Origin: Branchiostoma lanceolatum
Lineage: Eukaryota; Chordata; Leptocardii; Amphioxiformes; Branchiostomatidae
Length of the DNA: 64,000 nucleotides
Reading direction: 5' to 3'
NCBI RefSeq assembly: GCF_035083965.1
Contig: NC_089727.1
Coordinates: 749,501 to 813,500 of the forward strand
In this document: positions 22,346 to 34,640 of the stretch, piece after piece
How positions within the stretch are numbered: the stretch's first letter is position 1
How the letters are laid out: every line of letters starts with the position of its first letter
The notes under the pieces: model-generated
Databases searched by the model: none
What the model saw: the letters and a program-made list of their open reading frames with translations, nothing else
Told to the model about the DNA's origin: nothing
Translations under genes and position numbers: made by a program

Positions 22346-25300
22346 CTGATCTTGTCGGAGGGAACCGCTCCTTCCTCATCGCTCTCGGACTCGGAGCTTG
22401 TTACGGGACTGGGCGCGGTGCAGCGGGGCGAGCAGAGGTACTGCTGCAGCGGGAGGCGGTACTTCCCGCAGAAATCCACGAACTTGATCTGCTTCACACG
22501 GGCATCGAAGTAAACTCCTGGGGAGGGAAAATACAGCACTGTTATTGAACAAGTTCTCTGTATATGTCACTTATGCATAGATGTTACAGAAAAACTTGAT
22601 CTGTTTGACACGGGCATCGAAGTAAACTCCTGGGGGGGACGATATAGAAAAATACAGCACTGTTAATGTTATAATAATATTATTGTAAAAGTTCTCTAGA
22701 TGTTACAGAAAGAAACAAACTTGATCTGCTTGACATGGGCATCGAAGTAAACACCTGGGAGAAGAGAGACATTACTGTAATACAGTATGAGTCTCTATTG
22801 ACAGAACAAAAGTACAGCGATTTTGGTAAGGACATATTAAGGTCCTTTACCAACAAACAAGGGGGATACATTGATTGATGCAGGTTGGACATCAAGGTAA
22901 TGAGATATGCAAGGTAACAAAAGTGATCTGTCCTATGTACAAGTACATTGATAAATCAACATGTTGTGTTTAAAAGCTTTGACTTGGCTTGACTTGAAGT
23001 TTCTTTTTGAGTACTGCTTCAAAGGTCCAAACATCCTGACTCCATCTGCTGCCCCTGACCTTGAGGGAAGCCTCAGAGCTGGCCCGTGGGGTGATTTGGG
23101 TTGAAGGTCATGTCCAGGTCAGGACAGGACACAGGGGGAGGGGTAAAAAGAAATTAAAGTGTGGGAACCATTTGCATGTAGATTACACAGTGCCTGTGTG
23201 GCTTGTCCAGGAGAGTTACCAGACATCTCAGTAGAGTTTTGCCTTCAGCCCCCTCAGGGAGTGATGCAATGTTAATGGCCATGGCTCCATTTCTTATGGG
23301 ACCCGCCTGGGGTTAATACACAAGGTCATGGCTGCAACTGGGCTGGATCAAACACACTTGGTGCCAGGATAATGCAGTTTGTGTAATATATGTAATGTAA
23401 AAAGTGTGCGAAGTCAGCATATGTAATTGGGCATGTTCCTTACTTGTTGGAAAATATATCCTTTTTCTGACTCTCTGACCCTTTCCTTTAATTTGTTTAG
23501 GAATGACTTTAAGTTTTTAAGTTGAAGTTAAGTTTATCGTCAAAATGGATTAAGACTCTGTATATAGTCCAACACAAGAAATGATATAGCATATAGTGCA
23601 TGTACGTGCTTTAGCTTGGGAACAGCAAATAACCAGCATCGTCTTTCAATAACGTATACACAACGTACAGGTGACAGGTCACCTATCCACATGACTTCTT
23701 GATTTGTTAACTGTAACTTAATTCTAATGGTCACCTGTCAACAGCTAAAATTTCTTCATCGCAAATATTTAATCACTAATATTTGAGACAGTAATGTTTG
23801 TTCCCACAGTTAAATTTAAGTGCCGTCACTTACACTCCAATGTCAAAATGAACAGAGACATTGTCCGTGTGTGACACCACCAACAATCCAAGTGAAATGC
23901 TGTTTTGACTGGGGAACTTGTTGTTCACATTTAGAGTGTTTTCTGACACAGTTGACCCACAAGTGACCCTCATCTACATGTAGTTGTTGTACTTGTAGAT
24001 ACCACAGGAGTTCACTCAAAATGTCACATGTCACTTTTTGCTTAGTCTGCATAATGCAAACACCGCTGTCAGGGGCTTTGACGGGCCCCTTTCACAGTTG
24101 ACAGGCCACTATATCTTATAAGGGAGAATTACTGTAAAGGCATTTAAGTTAGTGTGGTTTCAATTTCGCGGTAGAGATAAAATTGAGTGTTCGCTGTGGT
24201 CTTTAAGTTTAAGTTTGAGACAACAGTAGGGGGTGGGAGGGCAAAAAAATTCTATAGTGATTTTAAGTTCGCGGCGAAGACCTTACCGTGCAAACCACGA
24301 ACATAAAACCACAGCGAACATTTCTGCATTTACAGTAATTAGCTAACTTTTAATTTTAATACCAACTTTCATGTAAGCACAATTTTTTTTCATGAAAATG
24401 CATTTGCCTTGAATCATCTGAAACCTTCCCAGTTCATAAGAGAAGCTATGATTGAATAGATGAAACGACTGTTTTTCTACTGAAGGACTCTAATCAACCA
24501 GGCATGCACAAGTTTTCCTGATGTTCCATACTAGATGTTGTTCACGTAAGCATTTTTTTCTGTCGCAGGTGACCCTCAGGTGACCCACATCCACATGAAC
24601 ATGTATGTATACATACCACCAGAGTTCAGTTCAAGGTAGTTTCATGGAGAGTTGGATAACTTTTACCAACCTTCAAATAAGTACAGTTTTTCTCAGTTTT
24701 TTTCTGAACATACACAGTGCCTCCAATCAACAGAAAACTTCCCAGCATTTTTTTATAGTAGAAGCTAATATGAACAGATGAAACAACTGTTTTTCTGCTG
24801 AAGGACTCTAAGCAACCAGGCATGCAGACTTCCCATTAAAAAATGTCATAAGTTTCCCTGATGATGCAACACTATGGTAGATGTTTTCAAATAAGCAGAA
24901 TTTTCTGGCACAGGTGACTCCCTGGTGACCCATATGTACATACCACCAGTCTGAGAGTTCATTCAAATGTCACATGTTGATTTAGCTCAAGGTGGTTTCA
25001 GGAAGAGTTGGATTATGAACTTTTAGCAACCTTTAAAAAGTACAATTGTTTTTTTCTGATTCTGAACAAACATGTACACTTGCCTCGAAACTTCCCAGCC
25101 TTTGTTGATAACAAATGTTATGAATAGATGAAACAACAGTTACTGTTTTCTTGGGCTAGACTAGAAAATATGAGATAACTTTCTTGAGTTAACAACACTT
25201 AATATCAACCTCCTCAAATCTGTTTGATATTAAACATCTTAGGGAGTTGATACAAGAAGAAATCTTTGCTTGAATCTTTGGAAGCTAAAAATTTCCTCAA

Positions 25301-28300
25301 GAAATATGACAACTTCAAACCATCATAGTCAGAATCCACTTCACAGAAAGAGATGGAAAGGTATTCCCAGACCCTGTCAGACCTTTCCTACATGACAAGA
25401 CTGATGACTGGCCATGTTTGGGCCTGTAGTTTATTCAGACCGACTGAGATGACAGATGCGTGATGACTGCATGGCAACAGAGCCCTGTGGGAATGTGCTT
25501 TTGGGATGACTAGAATACCTGTCAATCAAGCTGCCTTCCTGTCAATCAAATGGTCTTCCTGGAACTTTGAAGGACCTTGTTTACCACACATACTCTGAAT
25601 TTGTTATATTTTTTTCTAAAATGTTATCCAGTTGCTTGAGTAACTGTTACCTTGTGTAGCTATCTAATAATCTATAAATGTAATGTATAAATGTTATGAT
25701 TATTTTTTTAGGAAAACAGAACTTTGCCTGCACTTTGAACAGTCCAGAGGGAATCATGAATGTGCTTCTGGCAGTTTTCAAACAGTGCTGAGTAACAGTT
25801 TGGATACAACACAGGCCTGCCATTTGGTAGACACTCTTAGTTTTAGGGAGTGAGCAGAGTAAGAGTTTTCCCTGACCTTTTGGGGTTGGGGCACTTGCAT
25901 GTTCTTATGCAGCTTGGAAGTGTTTAAGTGTTACTATGTTGAGGTGTTTCCCTTACCTGTACATTTGGGCTTGGGGTTGCTACATGGTGTTGTTATCTAA
26001 GTGTTGTATTGTTATCATTGTTCCTCACCTGTACATTTGGGGTTGGGGCACTTGCATGTTATTATGTGGCTTGGAAGTGTTTTAGTGTTACTATGTTGAA
26101 GTGCGTTTCGCTTACCTGTACATATGGGCTTGGGGTTGCTACATGGTGTTGTTATCTAAGTGTTGTAGTGTTATCATTGTTCCTCACCTGTACATTTGGG
26201 GTTGGGGCACTTTCGTGTTGTTATGTAAGAATTGTAGTGTTGTTGTTCCTCACCTGTACATTTGGGGTTGGGGCACTTGCGAGCGAGACTCAGGTAGCGG
26301 TACAGGTTGGGCGGGACGTCCCCCTCGCCGTACGGGATTCCCGAGTTCTTCACCCCCCTCCCCGCCAGCTCCAGCAAGGTCGGCGGGTCGTAGCTCAGGT
26401 CCCGCACGAAGTTCACGACCAGCGGGTTGCCCCGGAGACTGAGCTCGGTGAGGTTGCGCAGGGCGATGATCTCGCTGGGCAGCGCGGCGATGCGGTTGTT
26501 ATGGAGACTGAGGGAGCGGAGGTTGCGGAGACGGGCGAGGTGGGGGGGGATGGACTCCAGCCGGTTGTCGCACAGCACCAGGGACATCAGGGAGGACAGA
26601 CTCCCCACCTCCAGGGGCAGGGACGAAATCTGGTTTCCTCCAAGGTACAGGATCTCTAGTCTGTAAGGGTGAAGGAACACGTCTTAGCAGGACGCACGTT
26701 GCAGACGTTTGCAGCAAATCAAAACCGAAATCGTAAACCGTGAAAATTTCTGCAGTATCTGGTTTAAAGTTAATCTTCAGGTTCTTAAGTCTGAGGGAAG
26801 GAAGGGGTCTCATCAGCAGAGACAGATGGATGCATCTTACAGTCTTTATAATGTTTAAGGTGGTACCATGGGACAAAGGCGATTTCTATCTTGTAAGCAC
26901 ATTAGGTCTATGACATGTTTTCATGTTGATCTCAAGTGCAGCATTATAGTTTTAAATCTCTCTCTCTCTCTCTATCCAATTTAACATCTTTTGTTCCCCA
27001 TCATATGGGGGTTGGACGTGCTTGCACATGGATGGGGGAGCCCCAGAACTCCTCATCAAGTGCAAGTCTTTTTTCAACAAATTAAGATGATGTGGCCTCA
27101 GACCAGGATTATGTCTGTATATGTAACAGCAGACAGCCGGCGATACTGAAAAGGGTTTAGACTTAAGTCCTTTCCATTCCTACACTCACTGTAAATGCAC
27201 CCAGACGTAAACTATCACTGAATGAGTGATGGTCTTACTACTATTATCAGACCTACATGCTGGCACACAATTATAGTATCTGGGTCAGCAGCTCATTTTA
27301 ATAAGCTCACACACAGTTAGACTCAGCCTGGTGGAAGTAGCCTCTACCAGGCTCCGCGGATCGCTGGGAAAAATAGAAGAAATTGGCCAAATAGAGTGAA
27401 TAGTATGCCAAGGGTAGTCCGCTATACAGGCAAGCTCAACGTGGTTCGCCTATTGAGCTTCCCTGTATAGCGGAGTACCCTTGGCATACTATTCACTCTA
27501 TTTGGCCGATTTCTTCTATTTTCCCAGCGATCTGCGGAGCCTGGTAAATTTGACAACAGAGTCTGAAGGGAAAGTCTTGTCTGTGTATTTCTAACCTAAT
27601 TTTGAGAAACCATCTGCCCCTTAAGAACTGAACAGATGATTATCTTCAGTTTAACTTTAAGCCCCTTTCACAATGGGATCAATTGAACTGTCCCACAATT
27701 GTCGTTACCTCATTTACATATCAATTCACAGTTTTGGCTGTATCTACCTGTTGGATTTCAGATTATTTCCTGACGAAAGACAGGTTGGGTCCCACACGTC
27801 TGTTTTCAAAACTTATCCCGTTGCTAGAGTAACTTCGGTACTGTGTAAAAAATTATCATCACTGTTTTTCCCCATGGAGACAGGCTGTCATAACAAAGAT
27901 TAAACAGGGTCTGGGAGTCTGAATTCAGAATTATTGATTACAATTAGTGCCACATTATTGTTAAAAACCTGGACCTTGGATTTGTCCTGGCATCCATCTG
28001 TCAAACTGTTCTGACATTTTCGACAGAATTCTGACAAAATTACCATCAGCCGAAACTCATTAAACATTTACTGATGTCCGCCAAACTTCAGTTCTAGCCT
28101 GACTCCTTTGTAGCCCTGTCACCCTCCACACAAAGGATAATCTCGAAGACCGTATTACACTGGCAGAAGAAGTATGTATTGCAACCTTGGATTGCCATAC
28201 AAGCTCCTTCTTCCAGTTGGATACGGTCTTTGCAATCCATTGGGCCTGCTTGGAGGCTACACAAAGGACACAAGATCGAGGGGTTGCGAGTTCAGTTCGT

Positions 28301-30592
28301 GGCTAGACGTTGTGTCCATGGGAAAGGCACTTTCCTCACTCCACCTAGGTGTAAAAATGGGTACATGTCTACGGTTGGGGAGGTGAAAGGTGGTGGAAGG
28401 AGAGGGATGGGCTCCGCCTTCCAATACCGTGCGCCAGGCACAGTAGATAACACACCCACTGCCCCTGCGGCCTCATAAAGGATATGGGGCCTTCACCTTT
28501 TTTACGATGCTACAAAAACATCACATGAGGGAGGACCTTCAACTCTGCCTGTGCTCTCATAAAGCATGTCCTGACATATCACCTGTCACACCTGAACAAA
28601 GGCTCACCTGGTGAGGACAGGTGAGGCCAACAAACATGGAGGGTTAACCTTCTCCCTGCTGCCCAACCCGAGAACCAATACAAATTTGGCTCCAAATGAC
28701 TACCTTACAAGTCTCACCGCTACAAGTACAAACCAGACTTTGTGTGTTTCATCTTATTTTCTTTCCACCATTTTCTTTCTGTTGTACAAAATGACAAGAT
28801 TTATATACATTTTAGAATCCTAAAACAAACCTTTATCTAAAATTTATCTTCAGGAGGGACTCCTGATACATTATAAAGATATGATTTAACAGTGAACATT
28901 TGACATTTTACAAGGTTCAATCTTTTGGAAACTAAATGTTCAAATCTTTTGTATATTCTACATTTCTACAGGTATCGAATCAGGGTGACTTTATGTAATT
29001 GTTTTTGCTTCCATGTTTTTCTCAGACCTTTCTTGACAGGCACACATAACTGATATATGAGACGGCCGTGCTGTCGAGTCCGTTCCTTCACATGTGTGGA
29101 TGGCCTCTAGAACATGTAGACTAATTATAACAGGTCACAGCGTAACATTACACACTGTTTCACTCATGGTATGTTTACACACATGATGTATTCAAAACTT
29201 GTCTACAAGACTACATGTTTATGTTTAGACTTTCTCTTAGACTTTTCTTCATATCAATACAGAACATCAATCAACTATAGATTATACGGTAACAATATTA
29301 CACTTACAGACATTTCAAAGTAAAATTTACAAACCAGCCAACATCAAAACAGAAGGCTGGAAGTGCATTCACTCCCTGGAACTGTGCACCAAGGTACAGC
29401 CTTCAGACTGTTTTAAGTTAATATTTAAATTTGGTGCAGCCGTATGTATGATCTAATATAACAATATCGCTTAGTCATGATTGCAGGAGTGTTCAGGGTG
29501 GCATTGACGTTACACCGTAGTTAATATTTTACTACCGTACAAACTCGCTACAATGATATTTTCCCCAGAGGCGCAGACAGAGGCGAATACAAATACTTTA
29601 CGATTTCTTTTCATTTAAAAAAAAAAATGTGACTGAAAGTAATCAAACACAAGTACAACCTTAGGGTATCAGGAAAATCAAACTTGCACAACCTAAATAT
29701 AATCATAAATCGTATACATTTTTAATATAATCGTCAGGGCTGGAAATTTTGTGAGTTTGCTGGAAGCTGTTTGAGATCTTTGAGATTACAGATTGATATA
29801 AACAAGTTTCAAATTATTTGGCAAGTGAAAAGAATGCTCAAGGTGCTTATGAATCACATTTTGCAGAAAACAGGACTGTAGTATTTTGAGCCCTGATACA
29901 AAAACACAAAACAACAGTACATCCATTTGCAGGCAAATGTTTAAGTTTTTTGAGATCACAGTTTGATACAAACAAGTTGCAATTCGCAATTCGGCAATCA
30001 AGAAGAATAGCTAGGCAGGCTTCGTTCCTACGATCATAACATATTGCAGAGAACAGGCCTAGGAATATAGCACCTTATTTCAAGCCCTGATACACACATG
30101 TATAGATAACAACAAATGTAGATAGCGAAAAAAACCTTCTCACCTGCTCATGTGTTTGATCTCGCTGGGAACCGTCCGCAGCCTGTTGGCGCCGAAGTAC
30201 AGCGCCCTGAGACCCGCCATTCCCTCGATCTGCTCCGGGAACTCCATGAAACCGTTCCCGCTCAGGTTCAGCACCTGCAGGCTGAGACACCGCCCCAGTT
30301 CCTTCGGCAGGGCGCCGTCCTCGAGCAGGTTGTTCTTGGCAATGAATGTCCTGAGGTTGGGCAGGTGCGTGAGCTCGCCGGAGACGTGCGTCAGGCCGTT
30401 GGCCGAGATGTCCAGGTGCCGGAGCTCCTGGAACAGGGAGACGGCGCGCGGGAGCACCAGGATGCGGTTGTTGTTCAGGTGAAGGCTCTGGATTCTGTCC
30501 GCTTTCTCAGAAAGGTGCTCCGGGAAGAGGTCCAGGCCGGAGTACGCCAGGTCCACCCGGTTCTCCGGTGGGACGTCGTCTTCGTACATCAT
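22327..30592 (-). CDS. LRRC58: LRRC58, leucine-rich repeat protein (3 exons, 348 aa)
   Basis: Exons 30592-30144, 26660-26254 and 22517-22327 join with consistent phases (AG|A and G|GA) to 349 codons including TAG. The N-terminal 270 residues are LRRs (LQSLHLNNNRILVLP, LRHLDISANGLTHV, LQVLNLSGNGFMEFP, LEILYLGGNQISSLP, LRSLSLHNNRIAALP). The conserved RGNPLVV, FVRDLSYDPPTLLELAGR, CPNPKC, FDARVKQIKFVDFCGKYRLP, YLCSP and terminal VLLG are diagnostic of LRRC58. The paired CxxxxC, C and CSPRC cysteines look like a small zinc-binding module. Recent work, as I recall it, links the human protein to cullin-RING turnover of cysteine dioxygenase; I have not verified this. Intron borders are duplicated nearby. 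Confidence 0.95.
22589..22757 (-). repeat. Two extra copies of the LRRC58 exon 3 acceptor and its first codons
   Basis: Copies with 5' ends at 22629 and 22754 (minus strand) retain CAG and GVYFDARVKQIKF or GVYFDAHVKQIKFV. They then run into SFCNI/FCNIYA and a stop. If spliced to exon 2 they would give shortened C termini lacking the YRLP...CSPRC cysteine module. Confidence 0.75.
23930..25150. repeat. Diverged tandem repeat in LRRC58 intron 2, unit about 340 bp
   Basis: Blocks CAGGTGACYCYCWGGTGACCCA at 24566 and 24909 start units about 342 bases apart, each followed by ACATACCACCAG, GTTCA, an AGAGTTGGAT block, AACTTCCCAG and AGATGAAACAAC. An older unit precedes them (23950-24540). Confidence 0.7.
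25871..26253 (-). repeat. Five extra copies of the LRRC58 exon 2 3' end and its splice donor
   Basis: The true exon ends AAGTGCCCCAACCCCAAATG + TACAG|GTGAGG at 26254. Copies of this block lie at about 25871-25902, 25953-25980, 26034-26056, 26114-26140 and 26186-26213. Two of them keep the GTGAGG donor exactly. The copies at 25953 and 26114 have GTAAG-type donors with CCCCAAGCCC, and the outermost is decayed. Confidence 0.8.
27346..27545. mobile_element. 200-bp near-perfect palindrome (hairpin MITE)
   Basis: Left arm from ACCAGGCTCCGCGGATCGCT to AAGCTCAA; right arm is its reverse complement, ending AGCGATCTGCGGAGCCTGGT. The loop is about 13 bases. TAGCCTC just outside the left end recalls the TAGCC-ended MITEs at 31277 and 58279. 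Related debris (CCACCAGGC, AGTAGCCTCC) occurs at 51300-51440 and 32660-32820. Confidence 0.85.
28225..28500 (+). mobile_element. tRNA-derived SINE-like repeat
   Basis: A box-B-like GGTTGCGAGTTCAGTTCGTG is followed by an unstructured body (GGGAAAGGCACTTTCCTCAC, GGGATGGGCTCCGCC, ACACCCACTGCCCCT), the arrangement of a pol III SINE. The open frame across it has no protein motif and I treat it as chance. Confidence 0.6.
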
Positions 30593-31276
30593 CTTGCCTT
30601 CTTAAAGTTAAATCCCTCCTTGCGCTTCTTAAACTACCAGAAGGAACCTGATCTACTAGTGCTGACGACCTCCTTGAGAAAGCCACAAGCAAACACCGCA
30701 GACTTCACAGCAGCCATTTCAGTACAGACTCCTGCCAGCATACCAAGGATAGATCCTGCAGATACCCTGCATGTAGGTCTGACATGCTGTGGTTACAGTT
30801 ACAGGAAAGCCGGGAGCCTGTTGCACACAGCCCAGCCGGTAAAACTGAGTCTCACCAAAAACCTGCCCACCAAAATCTACATGTCCTTCTGTTCTGGGTT
30901 ACAACAACATCTCTCACACTCAACGAACAACTTGTCTACAGGACTGGGGAGCAAACTACAGTTACATCCCACCACTGGACAGTTTTGCAGAGTCACTGAA
31001 CGTCCTGTTCTGCAGAGTCACTGTTCACTGACCCAGTTAGAGAGACAGTCACTCACTGTACCTTTTCTTTACACAGAGCAGGAAGGCCTGCTGACCTTTG
31101 CACCCTCTTGTGTTATTCAACCGCTGGGTCATTGCATAAGCCAAACTGGGGAGGTAAATATAGCTTCATGAATATGTAAGATTTACCTTATAAGGGAAAC
31201 ATATCCTCATGAATATGTATGAGCCTCATGAATATGTAATGACCTACCTTATGAAAATGTGAAATGAGATTTGCAT

Positions 31277-31481
31277 TAGCCTGGATGCCAGACTGTTTCC
31301 AGGGCCTACACAGGCCAACTCCTCAGCTCAAGGGTCAACATACCCCAAAGGAAATTTTACAACAGACCCCCTGATGAGTTTAGAATAGAGTTCAATAGAC
31401 CCTCACCATCACCCTGGCTAGATCAGACAGAACTGTCGACTCTCTGGACACACAAAGATATCATGTCTGGCATCCAGACTA
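31277..31481. mobile_element. MITE with TAGCCTGGATGCCAGAC termini
   Basis: Left end TAGCCTGGATGCCAGAC, right end GTCTGGCATCCAGACTA, inverted. The flanking 9-mers GATTTGCAT and GCTCTGTAT agree at 6 of 9 positions, perhaps a decayed 9-bp target duplication. The related element at 58279-58508 has a perfect one. Confidence 0.75.
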
Positions 31482-32246
31482 GCTCTGTATGTGGAGAGAG
31501 CACTTAACTTTAGTCAGGAATTTTGTAGTATATTTTGCATTGACAAAGAACTACAAACACAGCTAGGAAATGCAATATCTATGCAAGGAGGTTGATCTAT
31601 GCACCTTACACCACTGGTATAAGATATATAAGTAGACTAAGGACACAACAACTTACAAGTACCTAGGTGAAAAAGCACCACGCTTCCTGCAGAGGATAAC
31701 TGCAGCTGTAAACCTTTCCAAAGGAACAAATATGTAGGTCCACAAAGGAAAAATCACTGTCCCTTTATACTATACTACAATAAAGGTCTTCATTCATTCA
31801 AGTTTATTGGAAATGCTTTTGTCAGTCTGAGCTCATTTGTGAGCCTTTCATATTCATTAGGGACTCACTTGTCAGCAGACAATAGACATATCATCAATAA
31901 TCACCTGTCAGGAGACAATAGACAAATGTCAATCAGGGATCACTTGTGACGCCTCTGTAGTCATTAGGCAGTGATTAAAGCATGATTAGTGACAATCACG
32001 TCAATAGAAAGCTATAGCTAAATAACAACCATCATGGTCTAATGACTCTAATTATAGCTGGGGATTAGAGCCTCCTTCAACACAACAATTTTGTTAGTTA
32101 AAGACCCATTCAACATCACTGCATTCTGAGGCTTCTTGAGTTAAATATCAACTTATCATGAATAAACAAAGGTTCAAACAAATCAAACAAACAAACTTCA
32201 TATGCTTCTGAAAAGGGCCACCTAAATCGGCTACTTATAAGTTATA

Positions 32247-32350
32247 GCTGCGAGAAGCAGTACTCCAGTCAGAAGCTCTGAAGAAGGTGTCTGACAGACA
32301 CCAAAACGTCAGCAGGTGAGATTACCTGGTTGTGTAAATAGAAACTCCAA
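32247..32350 (+). mobile_element. 3' tail fragment of a Penelope-like or GIY-YIG retroelement
   Basis: AGAAGCAGTACTCCAGTCAG, then GAAGGTGTCTGACAGACACC, then TGGTTGTGTAAA. The same order occurs at 44155-44265 directly after an open frame for the element's C-terminal peptide, which supports calling this its 3' end. Confidence 0.5.
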
Positions 32351-33873
32351 ATATCCAACTTCATATACATGTATGCTGTTGTGAAAAAAACAAGCACATC
32401 CCTACAAAAGTTATTGCCTCTTTTAATTGAAGCCGGAAATGGCATCATAATCAGGTTAACTCCAGACTTTTTGATGACCGTTATACATTTACTTGTAATT
32501 CTTCGTGATCGTATGATGATTTGGTATCATATGAGGGAATTGTTATAGCAAGAACACACAAGAACTGTGCGAGAGGAGAATCCTGGGTTCAGAGCTTGAC
32601 ACGTCCCTGGCTTATATTTCCCCATACAAACGACTGCAACTCTTTCCAACATTGTGCCGGCCTAGTCTCTACCAGACTAGTAGCTACGCCGGCTATAGGG
32701 AGAATATTTGCCAAGGGAGTTTTGGCCATGCAGGCACAGTTGTTAACCTTAGCGTGGACTCTACTGACCAATTATTCCTTTTTTCTGTACCCCTGTAGCA
32801 AGGCCTGGTGGAGGCTAGTGCCAGTCAGTTAGGGCAATATGAGTGACAGACAATCAGCCAGGAATCAAACCCCTGCCCCTCTGGTTCAGCCCCAGGGTAG
32901 AGCAGGGTAACGGTAACCAGAGACCCAGGCATGCTCCATGATAATGCTGATCACCCCGGAGGGACACATTAGAGAGTCCTGGGGCCTGACAGGGATGGAT
33001 CATAGAAAAAGGCTGGAAACAGACTGAATAAAGTCGAAACCGGTCGAATTCCGTGTCAGCGCTGTCATTATCCCAGAACTACGAGGGATGGATTACAGAC
33101 TTACATCAGATATGGGGACAGTTTGTCACTCAAGGGCAACAGAAATTCTTCTCTTTTGTCATTCTCAATCCTGGCAACTACAGGCAGGCTTGTAGGGATG
33201 CTGCGCTAAGAGGCTACTAAGTTTACGGTATATCATTCATTGTCTACCGATCCACTATATTGTTGAATATATGACATATTGTCTCCGGGCTCCAGCCTTA
33301 TTTTTCAGTCAACCAAAATTTTTGTATCAACATGTCGCTACCCCTTGACCCTCTGAAACGCTTTGTCCTGCATATTATTAAGGGGCTAATCAAAGTCAAA
33401 GCCAAGTCAAGTCAAAGCCTTTATTTTACTTTGAAGTGCTTGTTCGGCCACAGGGCCGCTTTTCAACAAGGTCGAAGTGAAGTGGAGGGGCAGGAGTCAC
33501 GGATAAAGAGTACGAAAATAAACTTAACGTAAGTTGGTTTAATGACATCTCTTTTGGTGGAAAATTGCATAAGGGTTTCTGCTTGATTTTTTTGGCCTTG
33601 AGTCGAGATGTTATTACTAGCCGGGATGGGGATGAGAGGAGGCCTGTCTGATGAAATCAACGCTTTTCTAGGAACACTTCCAGCAACACGCAAGCACAGG
33701 TCACCAAGAGTTTAATACCTAGAGAGAAATTGGCTCATAACTGAACCAAGCAAAACTCAGCACCAAGAGATGATAGACGTTAAACAAGGACAACAACAAG
33801 AGATGAGTGGCTGCATGTCTGTCAAGATTCTGCAGTTCTTTGTTTTTGTTTTGCAATTTAGCAGCATTTCTAT

Positions 33874-34100
33874 ATCTAGGCTGAGGTGGGCAGGAACAGA
33901 CTGACAGTCTGGTGGTAACAAACTTACTCTCCAAGCAGAGGTTAGTGGAGAAGATTGTGACCTTTTTATCCTCTGCCCCGTTTAACGGGGCAGAGGAAAA
34001 AAGGATAAAAAGGTCACAATTTTCTCCACTAACCTCTGCTTGGAGAGTAAGTTTGTTACCACCAGACTGTCAGTCTGTTCCTGCCCACCTCAGCCTAGAT
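33874..34100. mobile_element. 227-bp near-perfect palindrome
   Basis: Arms run ATCTAGGCTGAGGTGGGCAG ... CTGCCCACCTCAGCCTAGAT, with a tip CCCCGTTTAACGGGG. Only small indels separate the arms (about 112 bases each). An inner block ACTCTCCAAGCAGAGGTT also forms the termini of the repeats at 58925 and 59974, so this is a hairpin member of that family. Confidence 0.9.
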
Positions 34101-34524
34101 TTACGTCCTTGCTAGATTTACCTTGGAGAGTAAACAAACTAGCTATTAACCAGGAGAATGACCGAGAAAACAAAAAAACTCTCAGACTGAACCATACATC
34201 AAATCACGTTCTCACTCAGTCAGACCTGGTGATCAATCTCAACCATCCTTTCACAGCTGCAGGGACCTTAAAGGTACTGAGTAGAAAGGTAGAACAAACA
34301 CAATCAGACTTCTGAAACCAAAATCCAACTCTCAGCAGAAAATGCGCTTTCTGTACAGAATGTCTCAGATGTGGAACACAGGCGGCAATTAGCAAATAAT
34401 TGGACTGTAACTATTGCTTTTAAGGAGACCATAGGAAGAATAGCCTCTTATGAGGCTAATTGTGGATCTAAATAAAACTCTAACTCAAACTGAGTACTAG
34501 TACTAGTAGTATCATCCGTACTCC

Positions 34525-34640
34525 GTAGTCCAGTGGTGAGGGACTCTGAACCAGGAGGTTGGGAGTTCGAATCCCAGATGTTGTCGCTCACCCGACATGC
34601 ACGCTACTGGAAGGGGTTGCAGTCCTTAGGACAGGACTTT
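34525..34640 (+). mobile_element. tRNA-like SINE head
   Basis: TCCAGTGGTGAGGGACT resembles box A and GGGAGTTCGAATCCC is a perfect box B, 30-odd bases apart. The sequence does not fold into a complete tRNA and continues into a tail (GGGGTTGCAGTCC), so I call it a SINE rather than a tRNA gene. Confidence 0.6.

Noticed and set aside
26009-26659. 216-codon plus-strand frame
   Set aside because: Antisense to LRRC58 exon 2 and its duplicated border.
30152-31171. 339-codon plus-strand open frame
   Set aside because: It runs antisense to LRRC58 exon 1 and then through repeat-like sequence, with no domain motif; a GC-rich shadow.
34525-34640. Possible genuine tRNA gene
   Set aside because: Box B is perfect but no acceptor or anticodon stem closes, and a SINE-like tail follows.
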